Source: Muricea muricata
Taxonomy: Eukaryota > Cnidaria > Anthozoa > Malacalcyonacea > Plexauridae
Direction: 5' to 3'
Assembly: GCA_963855995.1 (NCBI GenBank)
Contig: OY979716.1
Span: 33,115,094 to 33,179,093 of the forward strand
Length of the DNA stretch: 64,000 nucleotides
Shown: one piece after another, positions 51,048 to 63,850 of the stretch
How the letters are laid out: every line of letters starts with the position of its first letter
How positions within the stretch are numbered: the stretch's first letter is position 1
Program-made: the position numbers and the translations under genes
The notes under the pieces: model-generated
The model's input: the letters and a program-made list of their open reading frames with translations, nothing else
Databases searched by the model: none
Told to the model about the DNA's origin: nothing

Positions 51048-51820
51048 CAGGGTTTCCACTTTGAAGAATTTTTCCTTTTTAAGGAAATTTTTGCAATTGC
51101 AAGGAAAGAAAAAGGAAATACAAAATAAAAAGAAATATGAAGGAAATTTTAAAAAATTGAAGAAAATAGAAAAAACTTTAATATTAGCTAATGTAACACT
51201 GTGTAACTATTCGTGTAACCATAAATATAGTGTGTAACCTGATACTGTAACCCAATGGTGTGACCCAGAGACATCTGAAGTTAGAATTTAAAAGTTGAAG
51301 TTTTAAAAAACTATATATAAAATACTTTGCATTATGTTAATATTGCTAATATCAGAGTAGAAACTAAAAATAGAGAAATGTTCAGTCAAAAGAGCGTAAG
51401 CTGGAATTTTGATGATTTCTCAGTGATACAGTATGTCCTGGGTGTCATACTCCTAGTCAGTGCCCTAAACAGAAGCATTTCCCCCCTAATCTGCTAAATA
51501 AATCCATTTTAATCTTTTATCAGGATTATACCATTAATAAATAGTTTAGTGATTTAAACCACATGTTTGACCAAGTTGAGTGTTGATAGTTGTCTTGGAA
51601 TCCGAATGGACACGAGTGTCTGCCTGTTTGCATGCCAGTTTGCCACATTTATAGCATGGTATACCACTGAACTTAACTCCGTTTAGCCCTTCATAAATGA
51701 CTTTACTACAAGAAGGAAATTTTAAGGAAATTTTCAAAACTGATGAAGGAAATTTCGTTTAAAATGAGGAAAAATTATGAGCAAAACAGGAAATTTTGTG
51801 TTGTAAAAGTGGAAACCCTG
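51048..51820. mobile_element. hAT-type MITE, family 2 relative (773 bp)
   Basis: The ends CAGGGTTTCCACTTT and AAAAGTGGAAACCCTG are inverted. TATCATAT is duplicated on both sides (51040-51047 and 51821-51828). The subterminal zones hold AAGGAAATTTT units, like the element at 41916-42550. Confidence 0.9.
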
Positions 51821-51844
51821 TATCATATGTATGTATGTTGCGCT

Positions 51845-54363
51845 CATAGATATAGGAGACCTAGATTGCTGACGTATACCTAGCGGAGGTGGGCCCAACA
51901 AGAGAAATCCAACATGGCGGAACAAGAGGGCAAAAAGACTATAGACTATATTACAAAATCGACGATTTTTGCAAATTTTGCCGTCCCTTTGTTTCGGAAC
52001 TCATCCGATCAAGTTTTATGGGAAGGAGAAACATAACGCAAAGATTTTAAGCATATATTTGAGTGAATTTGATGAAAAGTCGAAAAATTATTCATCGATA
52101 AAAGTTTATGTGAAATGGTCTCTTGGTGACTGAGTTCGAGCGTTTCATTGCCTGAAGTCCTCGCTATGTTGGCATATAGCCTCTTAAATGGTTTCCTATA
52201 TTTGTAACAAGCAATCTGAAAATAGTAGAGGAATAGTATAAGAAATAATTGTCGTAATCGTAATTGTTCAGAACGTTCAAGACTATTAGACATTCACATG
52301 TTGTGTCCATCCGAGATTGCTTGCAGCGTTTATTTAATCGATTTCATACATCTGCTTCTACAGACTGACCGTGGACGAATAAATTTTCAGTTTTAATTGT
52401 TAGCTTGATTGTCATTTCAGGCTTTCAACTCAAGTGACATTATATATTACTCAGTTAACTACTATTCTATTAGTAATTTTAACACTAAAATGAGGCGCTT
52501 ATTATATCGAGGTGTCTTGCCTAAGTTTAAAAGCGCATAAGATCAAAGGCTTGGGCTCATTAGCTTTCATTATATGTAGGCTTCAACTTGTTTAGCAAGG
52601 TAACTCACCTCCATTAATAGGTGCCTGATAGTGACATGGGAGAGAACACTTACCAACACAAAGTTGGAACATTGTGATGACTAATATCAATTAACTTTCA
52701 TTTCAGCAGTTACTGAAAACTGTAAGATCAGCACCAATTTAGTTCAAAAATTAGCAAGAACATTTTTAGTTTGGAGACACTATGATTGACAGTTATGCTC
52801 ATAATTTACAGATATGCATTTGAGATAAAGGTGCTCTTGCATATCTGAAATAGCCCCAACCAGCAAATTCAATAAAAAATTTACTTGAAAAATTACCACA
52901 TGAATGCAATTAATTTTATTATTACTTTAATGTGGCACCTAATTTTGTACATCCCAGCATAATATTGAGGATTTAATGAGAAGATATTGTGAAACACAGT
53001 TATGTCCTGTAATAATATACAACAATGCAGCTCAGAAAATATATCATCAAACTTGTGTTTAAGAAATAAGTCTCCACACTTGCATAAAGTATAAATAAAC
53101 AATGTAACAGTAACTTTTTTCATTCTAACATCTCAAATGAATATCTGTAAATTATGAAGACAGAAACCATAACAGTCAATCACAGTGTCTCCAAACTAAA
53201 AGTTCTTGCTAATTTTTAAACTAAACTGGTGCTGATCTTGCAGTTTCAGTAACTTCTGAAATGAAAGTAAATTGATATTAGTTTGTATTGGTAGTGTTCT
53301 CTACCATGTCACTATCAGGCACCTATTAATGGTGGTGAGTTACCTTGCTAAACAAGTTGAAAACTACATATGATGAAAGCTAATGAGCACAAGCCTTTGA
53401 TCTTATGCTCTTTTCAACTTAGGTAAGTTGCCTTAAAATAATAAGCACCTATGTAATTGTAGTGTTAAAATTACTTAAATTTAATAGCAGACTTAGCAGT
53501 TAACTGAGTAATATATAATATCACTTGAGTTGAAAGCCAGAAATGACACTCAAGTTAACAATTAAAACTGAAAATTTATTCGTCCATGGACAGTCTGCAT
53601 AAGCAGATGTATGAAATCGATTAAACAAACACTGCAAGCAATCTCGGGTGGACACAACATGTGACTTCAAAATGTCTGATATAATAGTCTTGAACGTTCT
53701 GAACAAACACGATTACGACAATTATTTCTCATACTATTCCTTTATTGTTTTCAGAATGCTTGTGGCAAATGTAGGAAACCGAATGTCATATATATGTCAA
53801 CATAGCGAGGATTTCAGGCAATGAAACGCTCGAACTCACCAAGAGACCATTTCACATAAACTTTTATCTACAAATAATTTTGCGACTTTTCATCAAATTC
53901 ACTCAAATATATGCTTAAAATCTTTGCGTTATGTTTCTCCTTCCCATAAAACTTGATCGGATGAGTTTCGAAACAAAGGGGCGGCAAAATTTGCAAAAAT
54001 CGTCGATTTTGTAATATATTATATAGTCTTTTTGCCCTCTTGTTCCGCCATGTTGGATTTCTCTTGTAGGCCCCACCTCCGCTAGGTATACGTCAGCAAT
54101 CTAGGTCTCCTACACAGAATAGAAATAAACAGAAGGACCACTCGAGTCGGAACCTCTGAAGTTTGTGTCTCCACGCATGTCTCATTACGCATGTTCATTA
54201 TGCAGGTTCTGGCCAGTCAATTGCCTTTTCTGGCCAATAGGAACGCTGAACTGGCCGTTCCGCCATTATTCTGGCCAGTCAATTGCATAAAAATAGGGGG
54301 ACATGTTACACTACTGAGTGGCACTACTGTTTATTCCCTATACTGTGGTCTCCTATATCTATG
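51845..54363. mobile_element. Fold-back element with ~0.97-kb arms, CATAGATATAG family copy 1 (2519 bp)
   Basis: The end CATAGATATAGGAGACC is mirrored as GGTCTCCTATATCTATG. GTTGCGCT is duplicated on both sides (51837-51844 and 54364-54371). The arms extend to about 52820 and start again at about 53135, leaving a ~300-bp centre. The right arm carries a 235-bp insertion near its tip (54112-54346). Each outer arm has ACATGGCGGAAC-like sequence. Short open frames are repeat translations. Eight-base duplication fits hAT or P superfamilies. Confidence 0.9.
54112..54346. mobile_element. MITE nested in the right arm tip (235 bp)
   Basis: ACAGAATAGAAATAAACAG at the left and ATTCCCTATACTGT at the right are inverted and similar. 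GGTCTCCT lies on both sides (54104-54111 and 54347-54354), a duplication of 8 or 9 bp. It contains two copies of TGGCCAGTCAATTGC. Confidence 0.75.
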
Positions 54364-54371
54364 GTTGCGCT

Positions 54372-55930
54372 GCAGGAGGACTGGGACTACACAGTAATCA
54401 AGATGGCGACGACGAAAGAACAACGTGTTTCATAAAGTTTAATTGTTAAATGTTTGATTAGTCGGTTCTTTACGGACGAAAACGAACGTAGTTGGACAAT
54501 GTAAGCTATATCAACTTATTCTTCGCTACTTAAACTTAATTTGAACGTTTAAGACATACTTTATAATACATTAAATTTATATTTTCTTTAGCTTCAGATA
54601 TATACGTGTATACATATTTGCACATTTCAAAATAAATCCTGAAAACCAACTGCAGTTCGTGTCAAGTAATCAGCGTAAGGAAACAATGTATAAGTATAAT
54701 ACTTGATATATACTAAAAAACAACTATATTAATGAACAATGATTTTATTAATCAAAACAATACCAGTATTAACATATATAATTATTATATGCATATATAA
54801 ATTTATAAGATTTAAATTATACAGCACCAGCATTTCATTCCTGTTTAGCGAAAAAAAAAACATGATAATTGACAAGGGCAGATTTTAGGGGAGGGGTGGG
54901 GTGGGGTGGATGGGGGTTGGTAGGGGTGTGTACTAATGCCCCTCCCCTTAGGAACATCTGCACCTCTCCTGCCAGATGAGAATTGATCTGCCTCTAATAA
55001 TTGAATATATACTTCACTTTTATAGATTCAGGCCTCTAGATGTCCAAAAATTCAGGACAGCCAGAAATTGTCAAACTGTAATTATCCAATTAAAATGTAG
55101 AGTAAAGAGAAAATTCAGTTGCTGTTAATAGATGAAGACTTAACTAAAAATTGACTTAAATAGACATTGTTAATAGAAAATAGACTTGCTATTAATATGA
55201 AATTAATAAATACTGGTAGCAACCTAAAAAATTTACAATTCAATGTTCAATTTTACAATGTTCAAGTTTGCTTTCTCTTCCCCTATGAGACCATTCACCA
55301 GAAAATATCCACATGGTACTTTCCAGTTGGAATTTAAGGAGACTACCATAAACACTAGTGTGTCTGAAGCTTCTGGCAACGAGTCGTCGTCGACATCAAT
55401 GCCATAGTCAACAAACCTGCAATACTTCCCTGCCTTACCATGCCACTAGACATGCTTGTGCATAGACATCATCCTGGATATGCACCTGGATTTTCTTCTG
55501 TGTGACTAACCTTTTCATAAGTTCCTTAGTAAGAGGGTGGTAAAGGGTTTTTCGTGAACCGTGAATTGCCAATATTTGTTGTTGTGAAATGAGATTTGAC
55601 AAATTTTTGTGTCGTGAAATGTGATTTACATGCCTATATCTGAGCCATGATTGGCAGCTGGACGAGTAGGGATAAGTGCTAAAGAACAAAGTACAATGCA
55701 TTGGTAACAACAATTTTACTAAATGCATTTATTTTCTTCATTCTTTTCTACATATATTGGCTGTTTTTACAAAAATTCGTCCGAATTTGAGCTTTCAATG
55801 GCGCTTTTTACTTCCTACAGCGTAAAAATAGGCTGACGGGTTAAGAAAGGGGTTAAATTTACACAGTTAAAAACAAGTTCATTAAATTTTGTGAAATTAC
55901 TAATTTTTTACCTGTGAAATGTGAAATGGC
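54372..55930. other. No gene recognised; G-rich tract at 54889-54925
   Basis: CAAGATGGCGACGACG at about 54399 is followed by a 10-codon frame only. The G-rich tract GGGGAGGGGTGGGGTGGGG could form a G-quadruplex. The frame at 55435-55728 is not assigned. Confidence 0.4.
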
Positions 55931-55941
55931 TGTTTTTCCTC

Positions 55942-57560
55942 TCATGAAACGTGATCCGACACCGATCCGACACCCCCCCCCCTTTGGCACCCTCTAGTAA
56001 CTCCATAAAAAGTTTTTTCCAAAATATTAGCACAATCACTACTGACAAGGTTTTCTTTTTTTAACTCACTTACCACTGTCATCAAGGAGCTTACCTTTTT
56101 ATTTAACCTACGTGTTTTTTTCTTAGATATATTCAATTTCTTCTTCAAACTTTCAACCTGGTCCATAAGATCATCAACTTTTCTTCTTAATCTAGAAGGA
56201 GATCTTATAAAGTAGGAATGATCTTAATCATTTGCCTCAATACTACTCACTTTACTTTGACACTCATCAGGTTGTTTCCTTTTTTTTCCTGGCTGGCTAC
56301 TTACAATATTGAAAACCTTCATTCCTAAGTTGTCATTACCATCACATGCAGTAACAACTTCAACACGACCTAGTTCTGTGGATGCAGCTTCAAATTCCTC
56401 AACCACAAGAACTGTTTCCTTCAAACCACTAGGCCCCTTTTGTTTTTCTACCTACACAATAGATATTTATTTGTTTCAGCTGGACAGTGACAATAATTGT
56501 TTATTATAATTATTGTAGATTATTTTAAAACTGACCAACCTACTCAGTATTCAACAGTGCTAAATTAATCGTTCAGGCAATTTTAAAATATTGTTACATA
56601 AAACAGTTCTACCAACTATATACACAAATCCGAAACATACAAAAAGAGTAAAATCTTGCAAAATTTCTGTGGACTAACCTAGATATACATAACTTTCAAA
56701 GGCTCTTAATTCAACAAGAACTTAAAAAATCAAAATTACTGTATAATTGTCTTATATGAAATAGTTATTAATGAAATTTCTGATAATGCATGTTTTGTTT
56801 CTGTACCAATTACTGTAACCTGAAATATCACATTCTTTACAGCATAACAATTTTTTAGGTATATTTAATAAAATCCGAACTGCACTTATCAGACCTGAAA
56901 AGGTACAAATAAAAGGCAAAATGGAATTGTCCCATAAGACAATTGGTCTTCAGAATTATTTTAATTCGTTCCTTTATCTGCTGTATTAACCCTAGGGGGT
57001 TAGTTTTGGGTTATAGTTGACCCCAATTGATAATGGCCATGAATGGGATTTGGGGTTGTAAACTGATATTTTTAATACTTCAAACAAAGTGACCTTCCTG
57101 ACAAACAACTTTTACTTGTAACCTTGATTTCCTGTTTGTAAATATTGTTTTTATATAGTGAAATAACCTATGGAAATATCATATGTGCGTTATCTAATTT
57201 AGTGGGTCATATGTGACCTATGGAATTCTCAATGTTTATATGCCATTTATTGGCATCTTATTGGATATAGTAAATGTAATTTGACACGAGAACAAGGTAC
57301 AGCACCAACCTCAGCAAGCCACTTAAAGATTGTGGGTACAGCATATGCCTTCAATACGTACTGCTTTTCCACCAGGGCCATCTTCTTCAAACATGTCAGT
57401 GTTCCGAACATATACGGCTATCTTTCACCGGAACAAATTTGGCTGGTACACCTTTGTTTACATTTTTTTACCCATATGCTATACAGTGTACAACTCTGGA
57501 TTTTTCACAGAATCTGGAAAAAACAAATGGATATTGCATGCGTAGAAACGTTGATGTCAA
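55942..57560 (-). pseudogene. THAP-domain (P-element-like) transposase remnant
   Basis: On the minus strand, from right to left: a decayed THAP domain near 57330-57540 with KFVPVKDSRICSEH (the conserved W/F-x-P...SRICSEHF element) and stops; a polar linker (56225-56450, with GKKRKQPDECQSKVSS); one in-frame TAA at 56229-56227; and then a segment with SPSRLRRKVDDL and the coiled coil LKKKLNISKKKTRRLNKKVS followed by SELKKENLVSSDCANILEKT. This order (THAP, linker, coiled coil) is that of THAP9/P-element-type transposases. The catalytic domain is not visible. Gene is dead. Confidence 0.55.
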
Positions 57561-57600
57561 GTCGTCAACTGTCAAGCGATTAAAAAAAGTCGTGCATGCG

Positions 57601-59019
57601 TGATTACTTTTTACAAAAAATATACAAATAGCAGTCAAAACTATTCAGTATTTATACATACCGATGAAGAGATAAATCTTTTCCTTTTCCAGCCTTGCAA
57701 CACCAAAAGACGGAGCAAGAATTGGGCATTTTGTTTTTTCTCAAATCATACAAAATATTGTCTAAAAAACGCCAGGGGGGTGAAAATACTTTATTTTTAA
57801 AGATATATTAGTAGAGCTCAGTGGATGTTGTACATTTAAGAGGAGATTTTTTAGAAAGTCGCGTATTTTTTGCGAAAACCGCTCAAAACATAGCGACCAG
57901 GCCTTCGCGAAAAAATTCTCTGCCGCCATCTTTTGTTTTGAAAGTTCTTCAAAAATATTTGCGAAGAAAAACAGAATTTTACTGGATTTTTGGTTATGTC
58001 ATGAGGCAAAACATTGCTAAATATAAAGAAGGATAACGTGGTAAGTGTAATATCGTATTTAATGGACGTTACTTGAATTATTATTAATAATATGTTAATA
58101 TGCACACGTATCTGACTCAGGAGTGAGCATATTTTAGCTGCAAAATTATCTGCCTTTTAAAATTAATAATAAAACTGATTGAAGGCGACTGCTTTCGTTC
58201 TCTGGATGATGACCAGCTTGTTCACAACTCGTTAATAACATAAGTACATGGAAAACGTTAAAGGATTTTGCATTTTTAAGGAAAATTTGAGTATTTGCAC
58301 ATTTAAATCCCTTTACTTCAATTTACTGATTTTACAGGCATTCAGTTTTTTACTCATTTACAGGCATTCAGTATGCAACTTCATGTCATACACTATACAA
58401 TCTGAAATGTCCTTTTTAGGAATGAAAATAAAATTTTCAATCATATGTTTACTTTTTAAAATATCTTATAGTTGTAAAGTTTTCAATTACACCAGCATCA
58501 TGGATGCAACAATCTGGTAGGAAGGTTGCTGAACCAGGACTGGTCATAAAGCAGGGCCTGACAATCAACTGAGGCAGCATGCGTTATTAGTAAAGACAAG
58601 ACACCCGACAGGCTCAAGGAGGCAAGCATGTTGACATCAAAACAAAATTGCCTATATGGTCATAAGGGCCAAATATTTTATTTTTTTCTTTGATAATTGC
58701 CTGGGGTTTAACTCAGAACCCCCCCCCCAATAACATGAAGTAAATCAATTCCTTTACTAGTTAACCATGAAAGTATTTTTTTATAGATCTCTGCGATATT
58801 ACTATTACATCTTGAACAGTATCTGAAAACATCAACCTCATTCTGTCAGTGCTGGGTGACAAAAACTTGCACATTGTGGAGTATTTTGTCTACTGTGTAA
58901 AGTTATAAGCATTTTCATTATATTCACACAAGAATAGATTGTATCATAAATAATAATCTGTGATTTAATAAATATTCATTTTCATCCTTCATTTTTGTTT
59001 TCTTTATAGCCTGCAAGAA
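57601..59019. other. No gene recognised
   Basis: AT-rich sequence with short frames. CGCCATC at about 57920 and a C run at 58720 are the only landmarks. Confidence 0.4.
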
Positions 59020-59030
59020 ATGATCTTCTT

Positions 59031-59437
59031 AGCCTGCAAAGGGGGCTTAAGGGGGGAAATTGAGAGAGCGCCTGCCGCCATCCTACCGTAATTTGAAACA
59101 CGCCCATTTATTAACGATGTCTAACCTTTCAACGACTGACCAATCCCAGCGCATCCTATTATTATGCCGGCGAGATTATTATACATCTGGCGGGAAAACG
59201 CGTTTACAAAAATAATACCCATTGTGTTACAAAAATAATACCCATTGTGTTACAAAAATAATACCCATTGTGTTACAAAAATAATACCCATTGTTAATTA
59301 ACTAAAATCGTCTCAACCAGCCAATAGGATTTTTTCGTAGCCTCCGAACGAAAAAAATCGAAAATACGGGCGGATGGCGGCAGGCGCTCTTTCAATATCC
59401 CCCCCCCTTAAGCCCGAGAGCTCCTGCTTCGCAGGCT
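59031..59437. mobile_element. MULE-like small element with internal tandem repeat (407 bp)
   Basis: The ends AGCCTGCAAAG and CTTCGCAGGCT are inverted, and further in GAGCGCCTGCCGCCATCC faces GGATGGCGGCAGGCGCTC. ATGATCTTCTT (59020-59030) and AAGATCTTCTT (59438-59448) flank it, a duplication of about 9-11 bp with one change, the length typical of Mutator-like elements. The centre has four copies of a 23-bp unit with ACAAAAATAATACCCATTGT (59207-59297). Confidence 0.7.
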
Positions 59438-59688
59438 AAGATCTTCTTAGAAATTCTGATATTTTTGCACATTTATTATGATGCACTGTATATGCATGAT
59501 TTAAATGATGCCTGGCCTGGCAGAATTCCAATAATTAGGCCCCACCCACCCATGTGTTTATTTTCAAGGAAATTAATATGAAAAGTATGCTGAATGACTT
59601 TAATAAAGGATTGGACATGGGGAATCTTTTAATGAAAGCTGGATTTGACTGGTTAGCATGACAACTAGTCTGCTAAGCGACATCCACC

Positions 59689-61368
59689 CATAGATATAGT
59701 AGGTATAGATTGCTGACTCATAGCATAATTACTATTGCGTAGGCGTGACCTGTATGATAAATCCAAGATGGCGCGGGAACCGGGCAAAAAATTATAGAAG
59801 ACTCTACAGGGAAATCCATGTTTTTCGCGATTTAAAACGTCTCGTTGCTTGGAATCGCTTCGAATCAACACCTTTTCCCAAGAACTAGTTATTGCGGAAG
59901 TTTTGAGCACAATTTGTATAATTTCTGTTGAATTCCTCGTGAAAATCTCGCTCGTGAAATGTGTTGTGAATTGGTCACTTGGTCAGTTCGAGACATTTGT
60001 TGTCCAAAATATGTATTTTTGACCGGCTTTGGCCTCTTGGGTGTTATTGTGACCTACAGCTATCCTAAATCAAACATTTACAAAACGATGGAGCAAGATG
60101 TTCGCGTACAAATCGATTATTCGCTTGATTTGTGTGGTGTGTGATTTTCATTTACAATCATGTATACTGTAATGCAGTGTCACAGTGTGTCGATGAATCT
60201 ATGGAGCAAGATGATACATTTTTTGACGTTGCCAATTTGAAAATTATTCTAACGGTATTTGTGTTCACTTCATACAATGTCTTTCACTCTTAATTAGGCT
60301 TTATTAGGTTAAATTTGTGTTGAGTGTGTGCAAACCACCCAGACTGAAAAGTTTTATTTTGCGCATAAAAGACCTTTTCACCAGAGAATTTTGCGCAGAA
60401 ATGTAGAAACCTTCTAGAGTCTAATCAGGTGGTCTGGGTTCAGTTTAGTTGATGACCCTCAGACTCAGTAAATAAATTTATCATCATCAATTTATCATTA
60501 TCAATATTGAGCACAGTTGGCAGGTTAGCCGTTAGCCTAGATTTTCTGATGATTTGTGCAGATCTCTTCTTGAATTATTAATGATTTTATAATCACGACT
60601 AATTATTGATTGGAATATAGCAAATGGGCATTAGAATATTGCTTTACCATACTTGCATGTTTGCAGACTTTGCTCTAATGTTGCACAAGCTAGCAAGCAG
60701 GTGCATGTTGCATTCTATGTACAGTGTCTGCAAAAGTATGCCAAAGTTTACCATTATGTTAATTTTAAAGTAAACATATAGTTTAAATTCAAATAAAAAA
60801 ATTTCGGTCATTAAACTGTGGACTGTTTAGTTAATTCTGAGATTACATATTTTGGACAACAAATGTCTCGAACTGACCAAGTGACCAATTCACAACACAT
60901 TTCACGAGCGAGATTTTCACGAGGAATTCAGCAGAAATTACACAAATAGTGCTCAAAACTTCCGCAATAATTAGTTGTTTCCAAAAAATGTTGATTCGAA
61001 GCGATTCCAAGCAACGAGCAGTAGCGGATCCAGGGTAAGTCAAAATAAATTATAGCAGCTCAATTTTAAATTCAAAATAACTTTATAAGAATGTCATAGG
61101 TTATGGATTTCAAAAGAATAAAATCTAACCAATGAAGTTGCTTTGAAGGTATTTTAAAATGTAAATATATCCTAGAATGAGCTGTGGTAATTTATTTTGA
61201 CTTACGCTAGATCCGCCACTGGCAACGAGACGTTTTAAATCGCGAAAAACATTGATTTCCCTGTAGAGTCTTATAGTTTTTTGCCCGGTTCCCGCGCCAT
61301 CTTGGATTTATCATACAGGTCACGCCTCCGATTCTATGAATCAGCAATCTAGACCTACTATGTCTATG
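59689..61368. mobile_element. Fold-back element, CATAGATATAG family copy 2 (1680 bp)
   Basis: The end CATAGATATAGTAGG is mirrored as CCTACTATGTCTATG. CATCCACC is duplicated on both sides (59681-59688 and 61369-61376). Arms of ~325 bp (59689-60013 and about 60848-61368) share TAGATTGCTGA near the tip, as in copy 1, and CAAGATGGCGCGGGAACCGG. The right arm contains a hAT-type MITE (61019-61221). The centre (60014-60847) has no recognised gene. Confidence 0.92.
61019..61221 (+). mobile_element. hAT-type MITE, family 1 copy C (203 bp)
   Basis: Ends CAGTAGCGGATCCAGGG and CTAGATCCGCCACTG. GCAACGAG is duplicated exactly on both sides (61011-61018 and 61222-61229). Nearly identical to copy B, so both moved recently. 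It is nested in the arm of the fold-back element. Confidence 0.93.
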
Positions 61369-61376
61369 CATCCACC

Positions 61377-61724
61377 TCTCTCCCTGTGTAGCTTAACACA
61401 AGACTCGCTTGAAAAAGATTAAACCTTGGTTGCCAGAATAAGCATTTCCCCACTAACCAGGAACGGTTAGGAATTTCGTTGCAGCACTCTTACCACAACC
61501 GAGATACAGAGGCCAGTTGTTGAGTTGAAACCATAAATTCATGTATAATATAGGTGTGCAGGTTGTGATAAGGTAGATTACTGCAATGATCATAGTCATC
61601 ATATTGCAATCAAATCACATTTGAAAGAAATCTACTTATGAAACAAACCTAATTTGTAAAACAAATTTGGACTAAAAAATTGTATAAATTGTTTATAGCA
61701 TAAGCCTTCATTATATCAGCTTTG
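61377..61724. other. No recognised feature
   Basis: AT-rich spacer between two mobile elements. Confidence 0.45.
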
Positions 61725-61732
61725 GATGTGAA

Positions 61733-63026
61733 CAGGGGCGTAGGAAGGGGGGCACGTGCCCCCCCCCAACTTTTAAAGTGATGAGAAAAAGTGCCCTTTT
61801 TAAAAGGAAAGTGCCCTTTTTGTATGGCTGACAATAACATTGGTATGCCCTTCTGAAAGATACAAGATTGTGGCTGAATGATTGTTGGTAAAACATTTTG
61901 TAAGGTCCCAGTATTTCACTACAATTCACTACATTTAAGGCTTTTAGATTGGGTTTTCTTGCCCCTTGCGATATTCACATTAATACGAATAGCCGACATA
62001 CCTCTGAGTTTTAAAAATACTGGAGAAGCGGCTCAGCATAAAAAGTGTCGCATTTGTAATTTTATTGTCAGCAGTCAATTTCCTCACTCCATATCATACA
62101 TATTACAGGTAGTACTCATTTCTTGTGTGTTGTATTTATCTCTAGATCTGTGGAGTATTGGTGGTGAAAAATTGGACCTTAATTAATTCAAATAGTTTAA
62201 GCAACAAATAATACATTTTCAGCTGTATTGTTGTGGAATAGAGTTAAACAAGTACAATGGTCAGATTATATACAATATTATTTGCAAAAAATTCGTTAGG
62301 AGACACAAAAACGTGTATTTAAAACATTTGTAAAATGCAAGATTTCCAGTTCTACCAGTAAACTATAAATATTAAAGACAGTTAAGAAACAAAAAGCCTT
62401 GATTTATACGGCGTTCACATCAAAGCAAGATAGCATGTAAGCAATTTTAAAAACATTAAAGCATGATTGTAAAAACCAGGTGAAAACTTAATCATATAAC
62501 AAATGTTGATGCATAACAAAGCGGACTTAAAAGACAAAAATACTCGTTGCAAAACTCGTTACTAAAAATACGTTATACTCAACAATTTTAGCTAGAAATA
62601 TATTGTTTTTTTCTCGTGAATATAAACTGCGAAATTTTTTGGTTTTCTACCAATCCAATTGCCCCTTGAAATATTGTTTTTGTCAATATACTTGAGGATT
62701 TTTACAACATTTTCTTGTTAAAGGTTTTTCCTTAAGTTTTAAAACTAGTTTATAACGTAGAATTAAATAGAACGGGCGGACACAATTAGATTACTATTTA
62801 ATTTTATATTAGCTACAGTGTTTTATGGAAATTTGCAAGTATATATTTTTGTCTGGACTGCCTAATTTCGGTGCATGAATTACAAACACTCACTATTTAA
62901 CAATTTCAAAGACAATTGCGTTATATAGCCACCATAAATGAATTTACTTGAAGGTGCCCTTTTTTTATGAAAAAGTGCCCCTGAGAGCCAGGGCCCCCCA
63001 ACTTTAACTTGCTTCTTACGCCCCTG
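61733..63026. mobile_element. hAT-type non-autonomous element (1294 bp)
   Basis: The ends CAGGGGCGTAGGAAG and CTTCTTACGCCCCTG are inverted. GATGTGAA is duplicated exactly on both sides (61725-61732 and 63027-63034). Both ends carry AAAGTGCCCTTTTT-type repeats and a G/C run. The frame at 61878-62186 is unrecognised; no transposase. Confidence 0.92.
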
Positions 63027-63089
63027 GATGTGAAGGTGAACAGTAAATACTTATAAATGTTTGAAATATGGCAATTTTGGTTGCAGATT

Positions 63090-63850
63090 TCAAATTAATT
63101 ACTTTGGACCTACCACTCCAAATGTCAATTAGGGTAAATTATGTTTTGGTCAAGCTACTGTTTCTAAGTTTGATTAGAAATGGTTCTTCATTAGTTTCAT
63201 TTCTGTTGTTTATAAATATCACATGTAGCTGTAAGCTAAATTACAAACTTAATTTTGCCTTAAATCTACTTAATTTTGAATAAAATTCCTGGGAAATTAT
63301 AACCCACAATAATTCATTGTATGGTATAATATTTAAAAATAAAATGATCCTAATATGCAACCATTGGTTTTGATGAAAATTGCATATTTTTACAATAATT
63401 CTGGTGGGTCTCAAAAATGGCAAAAAACGACTTTGGACCTACCACTCAAATCTTCAGCAAATTCTATTTTTTGCAAACTACAGTATCTTAGGCCTGATAT
63501 GAAAGACAAATTAGCTTGATCGGAAACAGTTTTTGAGCAATTTTTTGCCATTACATATTGGGTGTAACTATGGGACAATTTTAACCAAATATGGTCAATG
63601 TATAAAGTCTTTAAAGTTTTGTGAAAAATTTCCTGGACAAAGTATTTTTAAGGTTATGTTGAAGAAAAATGACTGAAAATTATTGTCACATTTCTAAGTA
63701 TATCATTTTAATTTTTCTGAAAGGCTAAATGCTGATTTTTACAGCATATTTTTACAATAATTCTGGTGGGTCTCAAAAATGGCAAAAAACGACCTTGGAT
63801 CCACCACTCAGATTCAAGCAAATTACATTTTTTGCAAATGTATAAACCAA
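63090..63850. repeat. Direct repeats with ~357-bp period
   Basis: AATTCTGGTGGGTCTCAAAA followed by TGGCAAAAAACGAC occurs at 63401 and 63758, each followed by TTGGACCTACCACTC or a variant. A third partial copy of TTTGGACCTACCACTC lies at about 63103. AGCTTGATCGGAA follows in two of them. Non-coding tandem duplication reaching towards the window end. Confidence 0.75.

Noticed and set aside
63390..63850. Long terminal repeats of an LTR retrotransposon
   Set aside because: The direct repeats are only about 80-90 bp, lie 357 bp apart and have no coding sequence between them.
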